Of a DNA stretch of 64,000 bases, positions 11,800 through 23,940 are shown piece after piece. A program made the position numbers and the translations under genes. The notes under the pieces were generated by a model. It searched no databases. It saw only the letters and a list, made by a program, of their open reading frames with translations, and was not told where the DNA came from. Position 1 is the stretch's first letter; every line of letters begins with the position of its first letter. The DNA comes from Oehlia diaphana (lineage: Eukaryota; Glomeromycota; Glomeromycetes; Glomerales; Glomeraceae), in assembly GCA_003833135.1 (NCBI GenBank), contig QZLH01000152.1:54870-118869 (forward strand), read 5' to 3'.

Positions 11800-12229
11800 T
11801 GAAATTGTCTAATCGTGAAAAAGAGCGTCAATTAGTATTAGTATTAATTATAAATATTTTAAGATTTTAAAGTATAAAATTATAAATAAAAAATATAAAT
11901 TAATGTAATACTTTTTTGAGTATAGTTTTATTTACTCAATATTGATTTCACATCATACAATACTTTTTGGTTAATCTGACAGAGTTGATACCACTCCTTT
12001 TCGTCTTATCAGAATTTATTACAGTAAATTTTACTATTACATATTATATTATATACATCACTATACTAAAGAAAATAAAGTTTATGAATTCTAGTTATCA
12101 TTATGATATATGATTATACAAATTATTGTTATTTAACACAAAAGGAAAAGTTTAAAAAGCAATTGAATATGACACATTAGATGTTCGTATTCGGGAAACT
12201 AGATCTTTGGGAAATTATTCATTCAGTTC

Positions 12230-12370
12230 CTTGGCATAATGGTTTAGTTAGACGAAAAACGGAGCCGAATTCCTGATTGCCGATCATCCGGACCCGGTTT
12301 AATCGCAGAAAATCCCTGAAATGCCACGACGATCTACGCCTGAGCCGGGTCCGGATCACGTTGCGGCTGA
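12230..12370. repeat. GC-richer island with 12-bp palindromic arms
   Basis: ATCCGGACCCGG (12286-12297) and CCGGGTCCGGAT (12345-12356) are perfect inverted copies 47 bp apart in otherwise AT-rich DNA. The patch is about 140 bp long, clearly richer in G and C than its flanks, and is preceded by TTCGGGAAA phrase repeats at 12190-12220. It may be a foldback element remnant. Confidence 0.6.
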
Positions 12371-12423
12371 TTATTTTTCATATTCAGAAAAATAAAAATC
12401 GTACTGTAAGTCCGTAACCCGTG

Positions 12424-12530
12424 GATCATCATATATTCACATAATGTGCATCATTGCATGAAACGTATAATTCCGTCATAATACAGATCTGGTACATAAA
12501 TTTGAACTCCTTGTACAACATGTCACAAAA
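12424..12530 (+). promoter_or_regulatory. Shared upstream block of F-box genes
   Basis: The sequence GTGGATCATCAT, then ATGTGCATCATTG, then TTGTACAACATGTCACAAAA (12511-12530) recurs in front of the other F-box genes: near 39005 (TTGTACAACATA), 44464-44557 (GTGGATCATCATAATGTACATCATTG ... GCAACAAGTCACAAA, shown in pieces) and 49198-49217 (TTGTACAACATGACACCAAA). Distances to the ATG are roughly 60-150 nt. It is either a conserved promoter or residual duplicated 5' flank. Confidence 0.55.
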
Positions 12531-12600
12531 CAAAATACTTAAATTCGTATTCATTTATTCATTTAACAACACTTTTGGCGTTATTCGGAATTTCGGATAC

Positions 12601-12601
<1 letters not shown>

Positions 12602-12652
<51 letters not shown>
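12602..12652. repeat. Poly(A) tract in F-box 5' leader
   Basis: Fifty-one consecutive A, ending 25 nt before the F-box ATG. Runs of A or T occupy the same place in front of the paralogues at 39050, 44583 and 49290. Confidence 0.9.
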
Positions 12653-12654
<2 letters not shown>

Positions 12655-12677
12655 AAATTTAAATAATAAAAATCAAA

Positions 12678-14132
12678 ATGTCGATATTATATAGAGATAT
12701 TCTTTATCCGATATTAGAAGAATTACAATATGACGAAAAATCTCTTGCTTCATGTTTTAAAGTTAGTAAAACTTGGTGTGAAATAGTTATTCCAATTTTA
12801 TGGAGAAATCCTTGGGAACATTTAACTCTTGGGAAGAAGGAATTATTATTGAAAGTAATCATTTCACATTTATCAGATGAAGAAAGAACTAATTTAAGTC
12901 AACATTTTAGTTTTATTACAAAATCACATAAGAAACTTTTATTTAATTATATTAGTTATTGTAGACATTTAAATTTAGAAATAATTGAAGATATGTTTAT
13001 TATCCATAATCAATACATGGGAATTAGAAATAATATACTCAAACTTTTCATTAATAAAAATGTAAAGTATACACACCTTTATATTCCTGGTTATTATGAT
13101 TATCATCTCATTCCTGGAACTGAACGTTGTTTTTCAGAAATTAAATTCCTTAAATGTAATGGTAGAGTAAATGATAAAAATTTAATCATGTTAACAAAAG
13201 TATGTAAATCAATTAAAGAATTGCAACTTTTTCTTTATGAGTGTAGTAACAATCATGGAATTTCTAAGTTAATTGAAAGCCAAGAAAGTCTATATGAAAT
13301 TAGTTTTCTAAATACATATTCCCCTTGTGATGTCTTATTTTGTAAGGTTATTGAAAATTCGTTGATCAAACATGCAAATACTATACAATATTTTAATACA
13401 TGTGTACAACCTCAAACACAAATTCTTGCATCTTTTGTAAATTTAAAAACATTAATATTAAAATATAATTATGAGTTTGATCGTTGCAGATGGTACTATA
13501 TAGAAAATGTATCTTTACCTTCCCTACAATTTTTGGATGCTAATACTATTAATACTGAGAGTTTAACAAGTTTAATTAAAAATTCCGGTGAGAAACTTAC
13601 TAAAATAAGAATTTTTAATTCACTTGCTTTTTCTAATGTGGATAATAATAAAAAAATTATTCAGGCTATTTATCAAAGTTGTCCAAATCTTAAGTATCTT
13701 GAATTATATTATAAAGATTCTAATATTTTAGAATTAGAAAAATTATTGATTAAATGTCAATATTTAAATAAATTAGAAATTTGTTCTGAATCTATAAATT
13801 GGAATAGATTATTCAACATTTTGGCTATTTCATCACCACCTAATTTATTCAAATTTAAAATTTATTTTCCTGTTAATAAACTTAAATTAGATTCTTTAAA
13901 ATTATTTTTTGATAATTGGAAAGGTAGACATCCTATGTCATTAATAATTGGTACAGAAAATAATTTTACTTATAAAAATCAATTAAATAATTTAATAAAT
14001 AATTATAAAGCTAAAGGAGTAGTTAATGATTTTACTTATTATGATAGTGAGACAAAAGCAAAAAACGTAGTTAAAGATCTTAAGTCCAAAACAGTTGACA
14101 TTTTTAATGGATTTAAAAAGTTATTTAATTAA
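12678..14132 (+). CDS. F-box / LRR-like protein, 484 aa
   Basis: Single-exon gene. The F-box-like N-terminus (residues 1-50) reads MSILYRDILYPILEELQYD, SLASCFKVSKTWCEIVIPIL and WRNPWEHL. Residues about 130-440 form Leu/Asn-rich repeats, with landmarks HLIPGTERCFSEIKFLKC, SCPNLKYLELYY and LKLFFDNWKGRHPMSLI that are shared by every paralogue in the window. The C-terminus ends IFNGFKKLFN, a tail also shared by the paralogues at 39.1, 44.6 and 49.3 kb. Expected role: Skp1-binding substrate adaptor of an SCF ubiquitin ligase (family inference). The truncated copy at 35850 is its closest relative here. The start is the first ATG after the poly(A) leader and aligns exactly with the paralogues. Confidence 0.87.
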   Translation: MSILYRDILYPILEELQYDEKSLASCFKVSKTWCEIVIPILWRNPWEHLTLGKKELLLKVIISHLSDEERTNLSQHFSFITKSHKKLLFNYISYCRHLNLEIIEDMFIIHNQYMGIRNNILKLFINKNVKYTHLYIPGYYDYHLIPGTERCFSEIKFLKCNGRVNDKNLIMLTKVCKSIKELQLFLYECSNNHGISKLIESQESLYEISFLNTYSPCDVLFCKVIENSLIKHANTIQYFNTCVQPQTQILASFVNLKTLILKYNYEFDRCRWYYIENVSLPSLQFLDANTINTESLTSLIKNSGEKLTKIRIFNSLAFSNVDNNKKIIQAIYQSCPNLKYLELYYKDSNILELEKLLIKCQYLNKLEICSESINWNRLFNILAISSPPNLFKFKIYFPVNKLKLDSLKLFFDNWKGRHPMSLIIGTENNFTYKNQLNNLINNYKAKGVVNDFTYYDSETKAKNVVKDLKSKTVDIFNGFKKLFN

Positions 14133-14340
14133 TTAAATTCTTTTGATTTTATTTTTGTATTTTTTTTATGTATACATAAAACATAAAATATGGTAAAGAA
14201 TCTAAATGAAAACAATTTTTTAAATGTAAAAGATTAAATATTTGCTCTATTTATATATTCTATGTATTCTATATATCATACAGTATATTTATATCTGTTA
14301 TATGTTATTTATATGTATTTTATTATAATTTTCTAAATAT

Positions 14341-15896
14341 TTAATTCTTAAAAATTAAGTTATCTGCAAAACTATAAATATTTATCATAACGTTCATAAA
14401 CTTCAAAATATTATCTCTAATAAAAACGCCAAAAGGCCCAACTGGCATGGAAATCTTAAATGTGACAGTTCTAGATCTTAATACATCGGCAGATGTTCGC
14501 TTTAACATTTCTTTTTCATATTCTTTAATAAAAGAAATAGTATTGTCCGTATATTTGAGTAATGCTTGAGAAAGTTTATCAGCATCTTGTATAGCATTAT
14601 TTGCTCCTAATCCTAATATAGGACTCATAGCATGAGCAGCATCCCCTAATAATACAACTCGACTACTTGTCCATGATTTGATAGACATCGGATCAATATC
14701 TCGCATCATTCTTCGTTGTACAGGATTATAAGTTTTAAATGGAAATTTTATTGGATCATTTGGAATTGTTTTAGGCGCCAAGTCCCATAATTCTAACAAT
14801 AAATCAGTTAATTCACAATCTGGCCTTAATGTTCGAATTAATCGTTTGACATGTTCGATAACTGATGCAGGATCATTATCATCAACTTTAACTTTATCAG
14901 ATTCAACATCTATGTTATCGAATTCAGAAGGATAAGAATAAACTAATGTTGCTCTATAATGAGTTTCATTTTTCTCATCGTTTTGTTCTTGCTTGATTGG
15001 TATTAAACGCGTCATCATAAATGTTGAATCTCCTTTTGTTCCAAGAGTTTTACAAGCCAAAATATTTCCATGGATTTTATTTATTTTGTCCATAAGATGT
15101 TTAGGTACAGAAACATCTGCACCAACATGGGTTATTCCATAATCAAAAATTTGTAATTCGGGTAATTTCTGTTTTCGTACTAATAGGAAAAAAAAAAATG
15201 TTGGTTATTAATTAAGAATAAATTAAATAATAAATGTTATTTAAAAGTATATTATAACTTACTTGGAGAATTAATTCCATCTGCACCAACTAAAATATTA
15301 CAAAATTCTTGTGATCCATCTTCAAAAAATACCCAAACTCCTCCTTCAGTTTCTACATATTTAATACATTTTTTATTCCATTGAACAGGTACATCTTCTA
15401 ATAAAACATCTCTAAGTCTATCACGGTAAGTGATCATTGATGATAGACCACGAGATATTTTTGCGAGTTCATAAACATCTTTAAATGGTTTGGTTGGAGG
15501 GGTAAGTAGAACATTTCCTACTTGATCTGTGATGGTTATTCCATGAGTTTCTATTTCAGGAATTGGATTTGGCATTGCTTTTGTAAGGTTTGAAGCGATT
15601 GAGGACGGAATACAGTTTAAAAGAGATTGAGCTCCATAATTAGACAAGCCTATATGATATCCTTGCCATCGATCTAATTATGTAACAGTACCAGTTAGTT
15701 CAATTAAATATTATTAAGTTAACAACATTAAAATTAGAAATTAGAAATTATTTATACCTGTAGGACAAGATTCACGTTCAAAGATTTTTACGTTAAATTC
15801 TTTTTTGTCCTTGTTCTTTATTAAAGCATGATATAGAGAAAGTCCTCCTAGTCCCGCACCAACAATGATTATCGTTGGAATTTTTTCTTGTTGCAT
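14341..15896 (-). CDS. FAD-dependent monooxygenase, three exons, 462 aa
   Basis: Exon 1 (15758-15896), exon 2 (15263-15673) and exon 3 (14341-15179) join with consistent phases across GTATAA and GTAAGT donors and TTAG acceptors. Exon 1 starts MQQEKIPTIIIVGAGLGGLS, the GxGxxG dinucleotide fold for FAD. Exon 2 ends in the DG motif VGADGINSP, completed over the splice as SPIRKQ. Exon 3 carries the second FAD/ribityl motif VVLLGDAAHAMSPILGLGAN. These three motifs in this order define class A flavoprotein monooxygenases (PF01494), which use NAD(P)H and O2 to hydroxylate aromatic or polycyclic substrates; the substrate here cannot be told. A C-terminal hydrophobic stretch (FGVFIRDNILKFMNVMINIY) may be membrane-associated. 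The 3' end lies about 210 nt from that of the convergent F-box gene. No lesion seen. Confidence 0.88.
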
Positions 15897-17684
15897 TTTT
15901 AAATGAAATTATTATTTGTGAAAAAAAAAAACAGATAAAGAAGAATTGTTATGGAGTTTGTAATTGTTTGAATGATTTTTCTAATGTATTTTAAATTTGT
16001 TCTGAAAAAATCGGGAAACATCTTTCTGACGGATTTATTTATAAAAAAAAAAAATGTTCGCCAAGAAAAAAGCGAAACGTAACTCTATTACTGCTTAATA
16101 TGATTTAATGACATTTTAGTATATTAAGATGTCGATCAATCATAATTTTACCGTTGCCGATTATTTATCCGATATTTCTGTTTCACTAACGGAATTCCGA
16201 AATTACTATGTACGACACATGGCAAGTTGAGTGTAACGACTGTAACGTTCACTCTTTCAATGTATAACATAATTGTTTATTTTCCTCATTATTTAATAAG
16301 AAATGTAATGTGCAACATTCATGGAAATTTAACCGAAATTTTACCGATTTTCTGAAAATTATTTTACCGAAAAATTTTACCAAGAATTATTTTACAAGAA
16401 ATTTTTCATTGGCAAATTTAATGTAATGTAACTCAAATATGATATCATATTTACTCATTGTGACAAACCGAAAATTTCTTGAATTTATTCTTACAAATAC
16501 TGTATTATTATTTACGAAAAACGTAACTTATTTATTAATATTTTTATAATAAATTAGAATTAGAATATTCTCCGATCTAATAAGATGAATCTTTATAACG
16601 GAATAATAATTTATATTAAAATTTTAATTAGTATTACAATAATAAAATTTTATACATTTGATAGCTATAGTATTAGAAATAGGAAGAATATAATTTTTAA
16701 TAAGCTATTACAGTATCCTAATTCCTATACAGTATATGGTTGTTTTTATGAAACTTATCTATTAAACTTATCTTTGATCTTTAAACGTTATTTAATTGGA
16801 AATTAATATACTAAATATAATTGACGATGATATAATATAAGTCAAATTCTTATCCTAATTGAAAATAATTTGTAAAATCTAATAAATCGTTATTTCTTAT
16901 TTAAAATTAACTAGTACGCATACTGTGTAGTTGAATTATATAAATCGTAACTTGGTTGATCTATAATTAACTGAAATATGAAAATATAAAAAATTTGATG
17001 TAATATTATTTATGAAAATAGGTAAATCATCATTTTTTTTACTTTTAAATAATTATTTTCGAATGAATTTCACAAATTTTTAATATTTGTTAATTTGATT
17101 ACAATATTAACATTTACTTTGTACCATTTAACGAAATCAGATAACGAAGTTATTAAAGCATTCGAATTTGAAATTTATAAAAAAGTTATTTGTTATGATT
17201 TAAAGTGAAAGAAGTTTATTTAAGACGTACATGCCAAATATCAAATGAATGGTTTTTTTTTTTGATTGTAAATTTAGCTTGAGTTTATCATATCATGTAA
17301 TCGAATTCATTCAGTACGTAAAAACGATATAATAAATTTTTTTATGCATCTATTTTTATCTCGAGTATAAATCAATGGGTTCATTTAAATTCGTTTTGAT
17401 TGGATGCAGTTGATGCTTACAAATCCGATCCATACTCACAAAATTAAAAATCCGATTTGGAATAATTTGAGTTGACTCAGTTGGATCGGATTTTACTATC
17501 AAATTTCCAATCCAACGATTATTATATGGTACCATACTATAGATTTACCACAATCTACCACATTAGATAGTACCACTATGACCACACCATCGTTCACACG
17601 TTATAACAATTAAATATTATTATTAAAATTTTTTTATTCTCGTCTTGTTTAATACTAATAATGAAGGGAACCTCTGACCTTTAC
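15897..17684. other. Intergenic with phrase repeats, no gene
   Basis: Between 16140 and 16400 the phrases TTTACCGA, TTACCGAAA and CCGAAATT are iterated in both orientations, like the other phrase-type elements. At 17395-17520 ATCCGATCC and GGATCGGATTT with CCAATCC form another short inverted cluster. The ORF at 16585-16806 has no protein-like features. Confidence 0.4.
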
Positions 17685-18076
17685 TAGGGATAGCAACGGT
17701 CGGTCACGGTCGGTTAGCGGTCGGTCATAACCGGTTAAGGGCCTTTGACGACCGACCGTTTTGGCTGACCGTTTTTCTGACCGTTTAACCGACCGTTTAA
17801 CCGTTTTTTTTAATGAATTTAATTAAGAAAAAACGTTAAAGTGTTTTTTTTTTTGATTAAATCCACTAAAGAAATATTATAACAACTTTTTTTATTGATT
17901 AAGTTCGTAAAAAAAGTGTTAAATGATTAAATGGTCAGTTAACGATCGGTTAAACGGTCGGTCAAACCGGTCGGTTAAATGGTCGGTCAGAGGCCTTTGA
18001 CCGACCGATATCGGTCACGGTCATAACCGGTCATGACCGGTTAATAACCGTGACCGTTGCCATCCCTAACCTTTAC
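17677..18076. mobile_element. Non-autonomous hAT-like element with 8-bp TSD
   Basis: Element body 17685-18068 (384 bp). It starts TAGGGATAGCAACGGTC and its reverse complement starts TAGGGATGGCAACGGTC (one mismatch in 17). Identical 8-bp copies of ACCTTTAC flank it (17677-17684 and 18069-18076). Eight-bp target duplications with TIRs beginning (C/T)AGGG fit the hAT superfamily. Both subterminal regions are packed with the phrase CGGTCGGT / ACCGACCG in opposite orientations (about 17698-17808 and 17936-18060), and the core is A/T-rich without an ORF, so transposase must come from elsewhere. Subterminal repeats of this kind are typical transposase binding sites in hAT elements (family knowledge). 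Confidence 0.85.
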
Positions 18077-18860
18077 TAAACCAGACAAAATAATAAAAAA
18101 AGGTTTAGTGGAACGAAGATTCTATCAAATTTTTTCATTTTAAATAGAATGGAAAGTTGAAGAGGTGGTTGTAGTAATACAAAAGCTTAATAATTATTGC
18201 CAATATTCTGCCGAACAGTGCACTTGCTCAGTTAAATGTAAAAATATCAAAAAGAATTATAAGATAGTAACCCGTTCTTGAAGAACTAGTGCGCTTATAC
18301 ATTCATGGAAGATCAATAAGCAATATTATCATTAGATGTTTCTTCAGAAGATGAGCCAGTTCGGTCCAAAATAACTATGTATACAAGTGAAGGAATTATA
18401 ATAAGGTCTTCGGATACTTATTGTTAAATTTTTATTTTTATTTTTTTTTTTTAAATTTCTTTTTCGGAGGTTTTTTAACCCTTTCAAAAGTAATATTTTC
18501 AACTTTCCTGTTTTCAATTTGGTTTATTTAAAACCGAAATTTGTTTTTTTCTTTTTTTTTCAAACTTTCTTTTTTTCCGTTTTTTTTTTGCATTTTTTTT
18601 TTGCTTATCTTTTTTGGGTTGGATTTTTTCCATTAAAAGAAAAATATAGTTAAAATATGAAATAATTAACAAAAAATCCTGATAAAAAAGCTAAACGTAA
18701 AGTCTTTTTACACAAAAACGCAGGTTGCCATTAAGAAACATCTTTTCATTAAAAACATTTAATAAAATAAAATTTGATTTCACGCAAAACACAAGTAGTG
18801 ATCGACCGAAGAATGAAAATTCCATTTAAATTGGAAATATGAAAAAAGTTGAAAAGGATA

Positions 18861-18894
<34 letters not shown>

Positions 18895-19700
18895 AAATTT
18901 TCAAAAATTTTTAAAAATATTTAAAAAAATTAAAAAAAAAAAAGTTTTTTTTTTAAAAAAAAAAAAAATTAAAAAGAAAAAAAAAAAAAAAAAAAAAAAA
19001 AAGAAATAGAATTCAAATTTTCGAAATCGTTTAAATATATTAGCAAAATCTGAAACAATGAAAGTTTTTTTTTTAAGAAAAAAACAAGAAAAAGAGGATA
19101 ATAGTGAATGATATTCAAAATGTTGTTAATGAAAAATGCTCACGAAGAAGAGAAATAAAAATGATTGTAAATCAATGAACGAATTTTTTTTTTTAAAAAA
19201 AAATGTTTGTGTATGAAATAATTTAATTTTTTATATCTTTTATTTTATTTAAAATATTATAAAATAGAAAAAAAATTTTACGTGATTCATATATTTATAG
19301 GTCAATTAAATAGCAATACTATTTTTAGTTACATTCTTTTTAAATTAGACTCGATAAGCATTTTATATATACTGTATTTATATTGCAAAATGTTTTAATA
19401 TAATTGATATTTTCAGAACCTTGGAAAAAATGAGACACCTAAGAAATACAAACTGGGAAGATATTTTTGCAAGCATGTATAAAGTTCAAAAACAAAAAAA
19501 AATAACGAATCTTTTATAAATGTACAATTATACTAAAGATAAAAAGATCATTTTAAATATTAAATAATATAAAAAAAACTATTGTCAATTTTACGTCTTA
19601 ACCGTTGAGCTGGGTTTAAATAGAAAAATATTTCGTGAGACTATTAGTAAAAATAATAATTTACTTGTACTTTATGCTCATTCAAATAAAAGAAACTTAA
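18077..19700. other. Intergenic, homopolymer-rich, no gene
   Basis: Contains T-rich stretches at 18430-18640, A-rich stretches at 18860-19015 (several runs of 20-30 A) and further A/T runs near 19070 and 19190. No coding potential was seen. Confidence 0.5.
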
Positions 19701-22222
19701 TTATCGATTTCTTAATTTTTCTAATTTATTTTGAGCAAGTTGAAATTCTTGCTTAGCGGATTTCTCGTACCAATAAATTGCTTGATTTATATCCTTCTTA
19801 GTTCCTTTTCCGTATTCATACATAACAGCAAGATTATATTGACCACTTTTACTTCCCAAATTTGCTGCCTTGTGATATAATTCAAAGGCTTTGTCATAAT
19901 CTTTATCAACACCATTTCCATTATAATACATATTGCCAAGATTATTTTGAGCTAAACTATTTCCTGAATTTGCTGCTTGGTAATATAATTCTAATGCTTT
20001 TTCATAATCTAAATCAACACCTCTTCCATTATAATACATATTGCCAAGATTATATTGAGCATCACTATTTCCTGAATTTGCTGCCTTGTAATATAATTCA
20101 AAAGCTTTTTCATAATCTACATCAATACCTACTATTCCATTATAATACATATTGCCAAGATTATTTTGAGCATCACTATTTCCTGAATTTGCTGCCTTGT
20201 AATATAATTCAAAAGCTTTACCATAATCTACATCAATACCTATTCCATTATAATAAATATAGCCAAGATTTTGTTGAGCCATAATATTTCCTAAATTTGC
20301 CGCCTGTTGATATAACTCAAGCGCTTTTTGATAATTAACACTAGTCCCAATACCATTTTTATAGAAATAACCAGTTGTCAATAATCCTGATGCGTAACCC
20401 ATATTGGCTATTTTTTCGTAATATTTAAAAGCTAATTTTTCATCTTTCACAGTTCCACGGCCAGTTTCATAACACAATCCAACATAAAATTGTGCTAATA
20501 TATGACCTTGCTCTGACGCATTAATAAATAAATCAAATGCTTTCTTATTATCTTCAATTGTTTCAATCCCTAAATAATTAAAATATCCAAATAAGAATAT
20601 AGAATCTGAATTATTATGACTAATTAATAACCAATCATAAATTTCTTGTGAGTTTATATTATTATTATCAAAATAATCAAGAATATCTTTATTATTTTTG
20701 ATAAGCGTTGATTTTTTTCCTTCATTAATTATTTTGAAAATATAATTTACTGTATCGTTAACTATTTTATTTAAATTTTTTTTATTTCTATTTGTTAATG
20801 GTGTAGATATTATTTCTCTTGTGTTCATTTTATCAAAATTTTGTATAATTTGAGACATTTCCCCATGTAATGAATTATCAATATTCGATAAAGTACCAAT
20901 ATTAGTTGGATTACTATTTTGTCCATCTGTTGATGTTGAATGAAGACTTAATTCTGTTCGATAATTTTCTGTTATTATGTTTGATTTTGTCATAATTGCC
21001 TCTAATCTTTCTACTACTTGATTTATGGTTGGGCGTTTATCTGGTTCGCCATTCCAACATTCTATAAAAACCACTTAATAGTATATGAGAGTTGAAAAGA
21101 TTTTTTTTTTCAAAAAAAAAAGAAAAAATATTACATACCAGTATAAATTTCAACATAATCTTCAGGTGTATCGGGAACAGGCTCTTCTCTAAGACCCTGT
21201 GAAATTTCTAAAACCAAATCAATATCATATTGCTCGCCTTCAGAATAAAAGGGAGGTTGACCACTAGATATCTCCCAGAATAATACACCAATACTATAGA
21301 TATCACTTTTTTCATTTAACGAAAATATTTGTGCTGAGCTTTTATTTTTTCTTCGTCCACTAAAACTTTTTGGATCAACGTAAGGAATTATTCCAAAAAG
21401 TTTTGATTGTGTGTTGGATGATGATTCAATTCTCCTCGATAACCCAAAGTCAGATAACTTGATAGTTTTTCGATGGACCAGCACATTACCAGAATGCTGT
21501 AATTACGTTATGATATTAGGATATAACAAAAATTCACAATAATACTTTTATAATTAATAAAGAAGATTACCAAATCACAATGTATAATTCCTTCATTATG
21601 TAAACATGACACGGCACAGGCTAATTGATACGCAAAGTTATATTTATCGTTCCATGTAAGACTATTGAAGTTTTCCTTTAAATAATTTTTAAGAGAACCA
21701 GAATCAGCATACTCCATCACTAGCAAATAATTATTTGATTGAGAATTTTGGTTTTCTAATTATGAATAAGAAATAATTATTTTTTATTAAAATATATTTT
21801 TATAAAATCACGTTTTAAACATATAGTATATTAATTTTACTATACCTGGATCAAATTTTGCAATTCCATAAAATTTAATAATATTATCATGAAATTGTAT
21901 ATCCCGTTGAAGTTTAAGCTAGAATATCAATATTATGTAAACTTTTAATGAACAAATAAATATAATGAATATTAAAATGTTATATTCTAATTTGTACCTC
22001 ATGAACGATTTCTTTTGCAGTGACGTCATCAAGATTAAAAAAAGTTTTCAACGCAAAATATTGAGAATTTTTCCAACTCGCACGATAAACTTTTCCGAAT
22101 CCTCCGGTACCAATTTTTTGAATATCGCTAAAATTTTCATGTTCATAGAGCCTATAATACTCTTTAGAAACAGCTTCTTCAATCCAGTTAATCCATTTAT
22201 TTGTATTTTTTGCGTTTTGCAT
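19701..22222 (-). CDS. Protein kinase with C-terminal Sel1 repeats, five exons, 733 aa
   Basis: Exons 21998-22222, 21846-21918, 21571-21755, 21139-21496 and 19701-21061 join in phase with standard GT-AG sites. The kinase domain has the glycine loop IGTGGFGKVY, the ATP lysine in YFALKTF, the catalytic loop IIHCDLHSGNVLV (HCD in place of HRD, usual in this fungal kinase group), DFG in KLSDFGLS, and the C-lobe motif SDIYSIGVLFWEISSGQPPF. All key catalytic residues are present, so it is probably active. After ECWNGEPDKRPT a linker of about 150 residues leads to eight Sel1-like repeats (36-37 aa), for example AFELYYKAANSGNS. Repeats 4-6 are nearly identical and one has an extra residue (NGIVGIDVDY), signs of recent duplication. 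Sel1 repeats mediate protein contacts. The ORF on the opposite strand at 19862-20284 is a shadow. Confidence 0.88.
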
Positions 22223-23694
22223 TTTGATATTATTATTATTAGTAATCGTAGAGTATAATAGTCAAGAAGCGAAAATAATTCTAAATGTGGATTCTTTCTT
22301 TTTTTTTTTAAATTAAAATGTCATACATAAATGCACACAAGTAATACAAATAAAGCCACAAAGTATATATAGTATGATTCGTAATTCTTATAATGTTGCC
22401 CAAAATTCTTAATTCTGGCCTAATCATATCAAATACAGTATAGTGGACTTCTCCACAATTTTGTCGATCATTTGTCGATCATATATTCAATTTATCGTTA
22501 TTACTTCGCTATAATTATTTCGGTTGAAAATCCTACATAATAATTTTGCACATCGAAAAAAAATTCTTTAAACAGTTCATAAAGTATTGCCAAATTTTGT
22601 CTATATGTGTATTTAAATAATATTCATAAAAATTTGCTTAATGATAACTTTTTGATTACTTAAAATTCTACATGATTATTTTGGCAATTGATTCTTGAAT
22701 ACCATTTTGAAAATTTGAAGTTTCGCCCATAAATCTGTGGCTTCGCCCGAAGCTTCAAAGTCAAATTAGCAGATGATCGGCAAATATCGGCAAATAACTT
22801 TGACAATATAATTATTTTTGCCGCAAGACGTTTGTAATATATTTTTCATAAATTATACCGCTAAAAAACATTTAGTATAGTTTGCCCAAGCATTTTATGG
22901 CTTTAATCGTAGCTTCAAAATTAATGTGACATGATATATGATAAATGATCGGCAGTGACCGCTATGCTATTAAATAGTTAATAAAAAAGATATATAAAGT
23001 TAGTAAATTAACGTTCAGAAAAAAAAATATTTTTTGAAACGGGAATTACAAAAATTAATTCTATCGTTTATTAATAGAACTATGAGTTTGAAATAACGTA
23101 TATAATTTAGCAAAATATAATTATAACTTTATTATTATTCGATTAATCTCATACAAAAACACTTAATTGTTGGTCATCAATTGCTATTTTCGATATTTTC
23201 CTTTATTCTTTATGATATTAACTGAAACATGAACAATTCTTCATAAAGTGTAATTATAAATATACGTAGGTACTTATTCGAAATTTTAATTAATAATTAT
23301 AATGGAGCTTGGCGACTTAGTGTCTTATCCGTTGAGTCAGTCAACTGTGAATATTTTTTTTTTATAAGAAATGCGAAAAGTAAGCATGGAGGAAGTTCAA
23401 TATAAATTTATTAAATTCCTGATTTTCTGACTTTATTCTATTTTAAGATTATATACTGATTGTGTACAAAGAATCCAAATTTATAACGCCTTACAATACA
23501 ATTTTGGAGGAAAGATAAGATACTAGCTAACAAAGAAATTCTATTAAGTACAGTGTGTTACGCGCAATATGTTATGCAATTAAAACAGTATGTTATGTAC
23601 AAAAGTATAATTAACATAATTTAACCAATTAAAATAAAATGTTGGCAACGCGAAACTATGTAATTACAAAATATACATTATTAGTCCTATTGTA
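22223..23694. other. Intergenic, no supported gene
   Basis: No coding potential. Phrases TTGCCCAA, GTCGATCAT, TTCGCCC and GATCGGCAAATA recur in both orientations between 22390 and 22960, resembling another degenerate foldback. Confidence 0.4.
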
Positions 23695-23940
23695 TCAGAT
23701 ATGATCTAATAGGTCGACGGTATTATTATTATTATTTTTTTTTTCCAATTCCCCTTTTTCCATTAATTTTCGTTTACTTTCAACAATATCATCATATAAT
23801 TTATTAAGTTTTTCTATTTTCTTAATTGTTTCGATACGTGGAAAATATTCGAGGAATGAAAAAAGAAGATATATCGCGTTACCCAATTCTTTTGTCACTT
23901 CATTATAAGTAGTAAAGTATACATTTTTTGGATCTTCAAG
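23695..23940 (-). pseudogene. Possible cytochrome P450 fragment
   Basis: A minus-strand open stretch reads LEDPKNVYFTTYNEVTKELG, then SFLEYFPRIETIKKIEKL and YDDIVESKRKLMEKGELEKK, Asn-rich linker, VDLLDHI. The pattern of an aromatic FPFLEYFPR-like segment, an amphipathic helix, E-x-K-R-K and then DLL resembles the G-H helix region of fungal P450s just ahead of the I helix. There is no heme-binding Cys motif nearby and the frame closes on both sides, so at best this is a relic. The resemblance is from memory and not tested. Confidence 0.3.

Noticed and set aside
12228..12275. tRNA-like A box (TGGCATAATGG) and weak B box (GAGCCGAATTCC)
   Set aside because: The B box departs from GGTTCGANNCC and no cloverleaf can be drawn; not called as a tRNA or SINE.
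19862..20284. 140-codon plus-strand ORF rich in His, Tyr and Leu
   Set aside because: It is the antisense shadow of the Sel1 repeats; its own periodicity comes from the repeats on the other strand.
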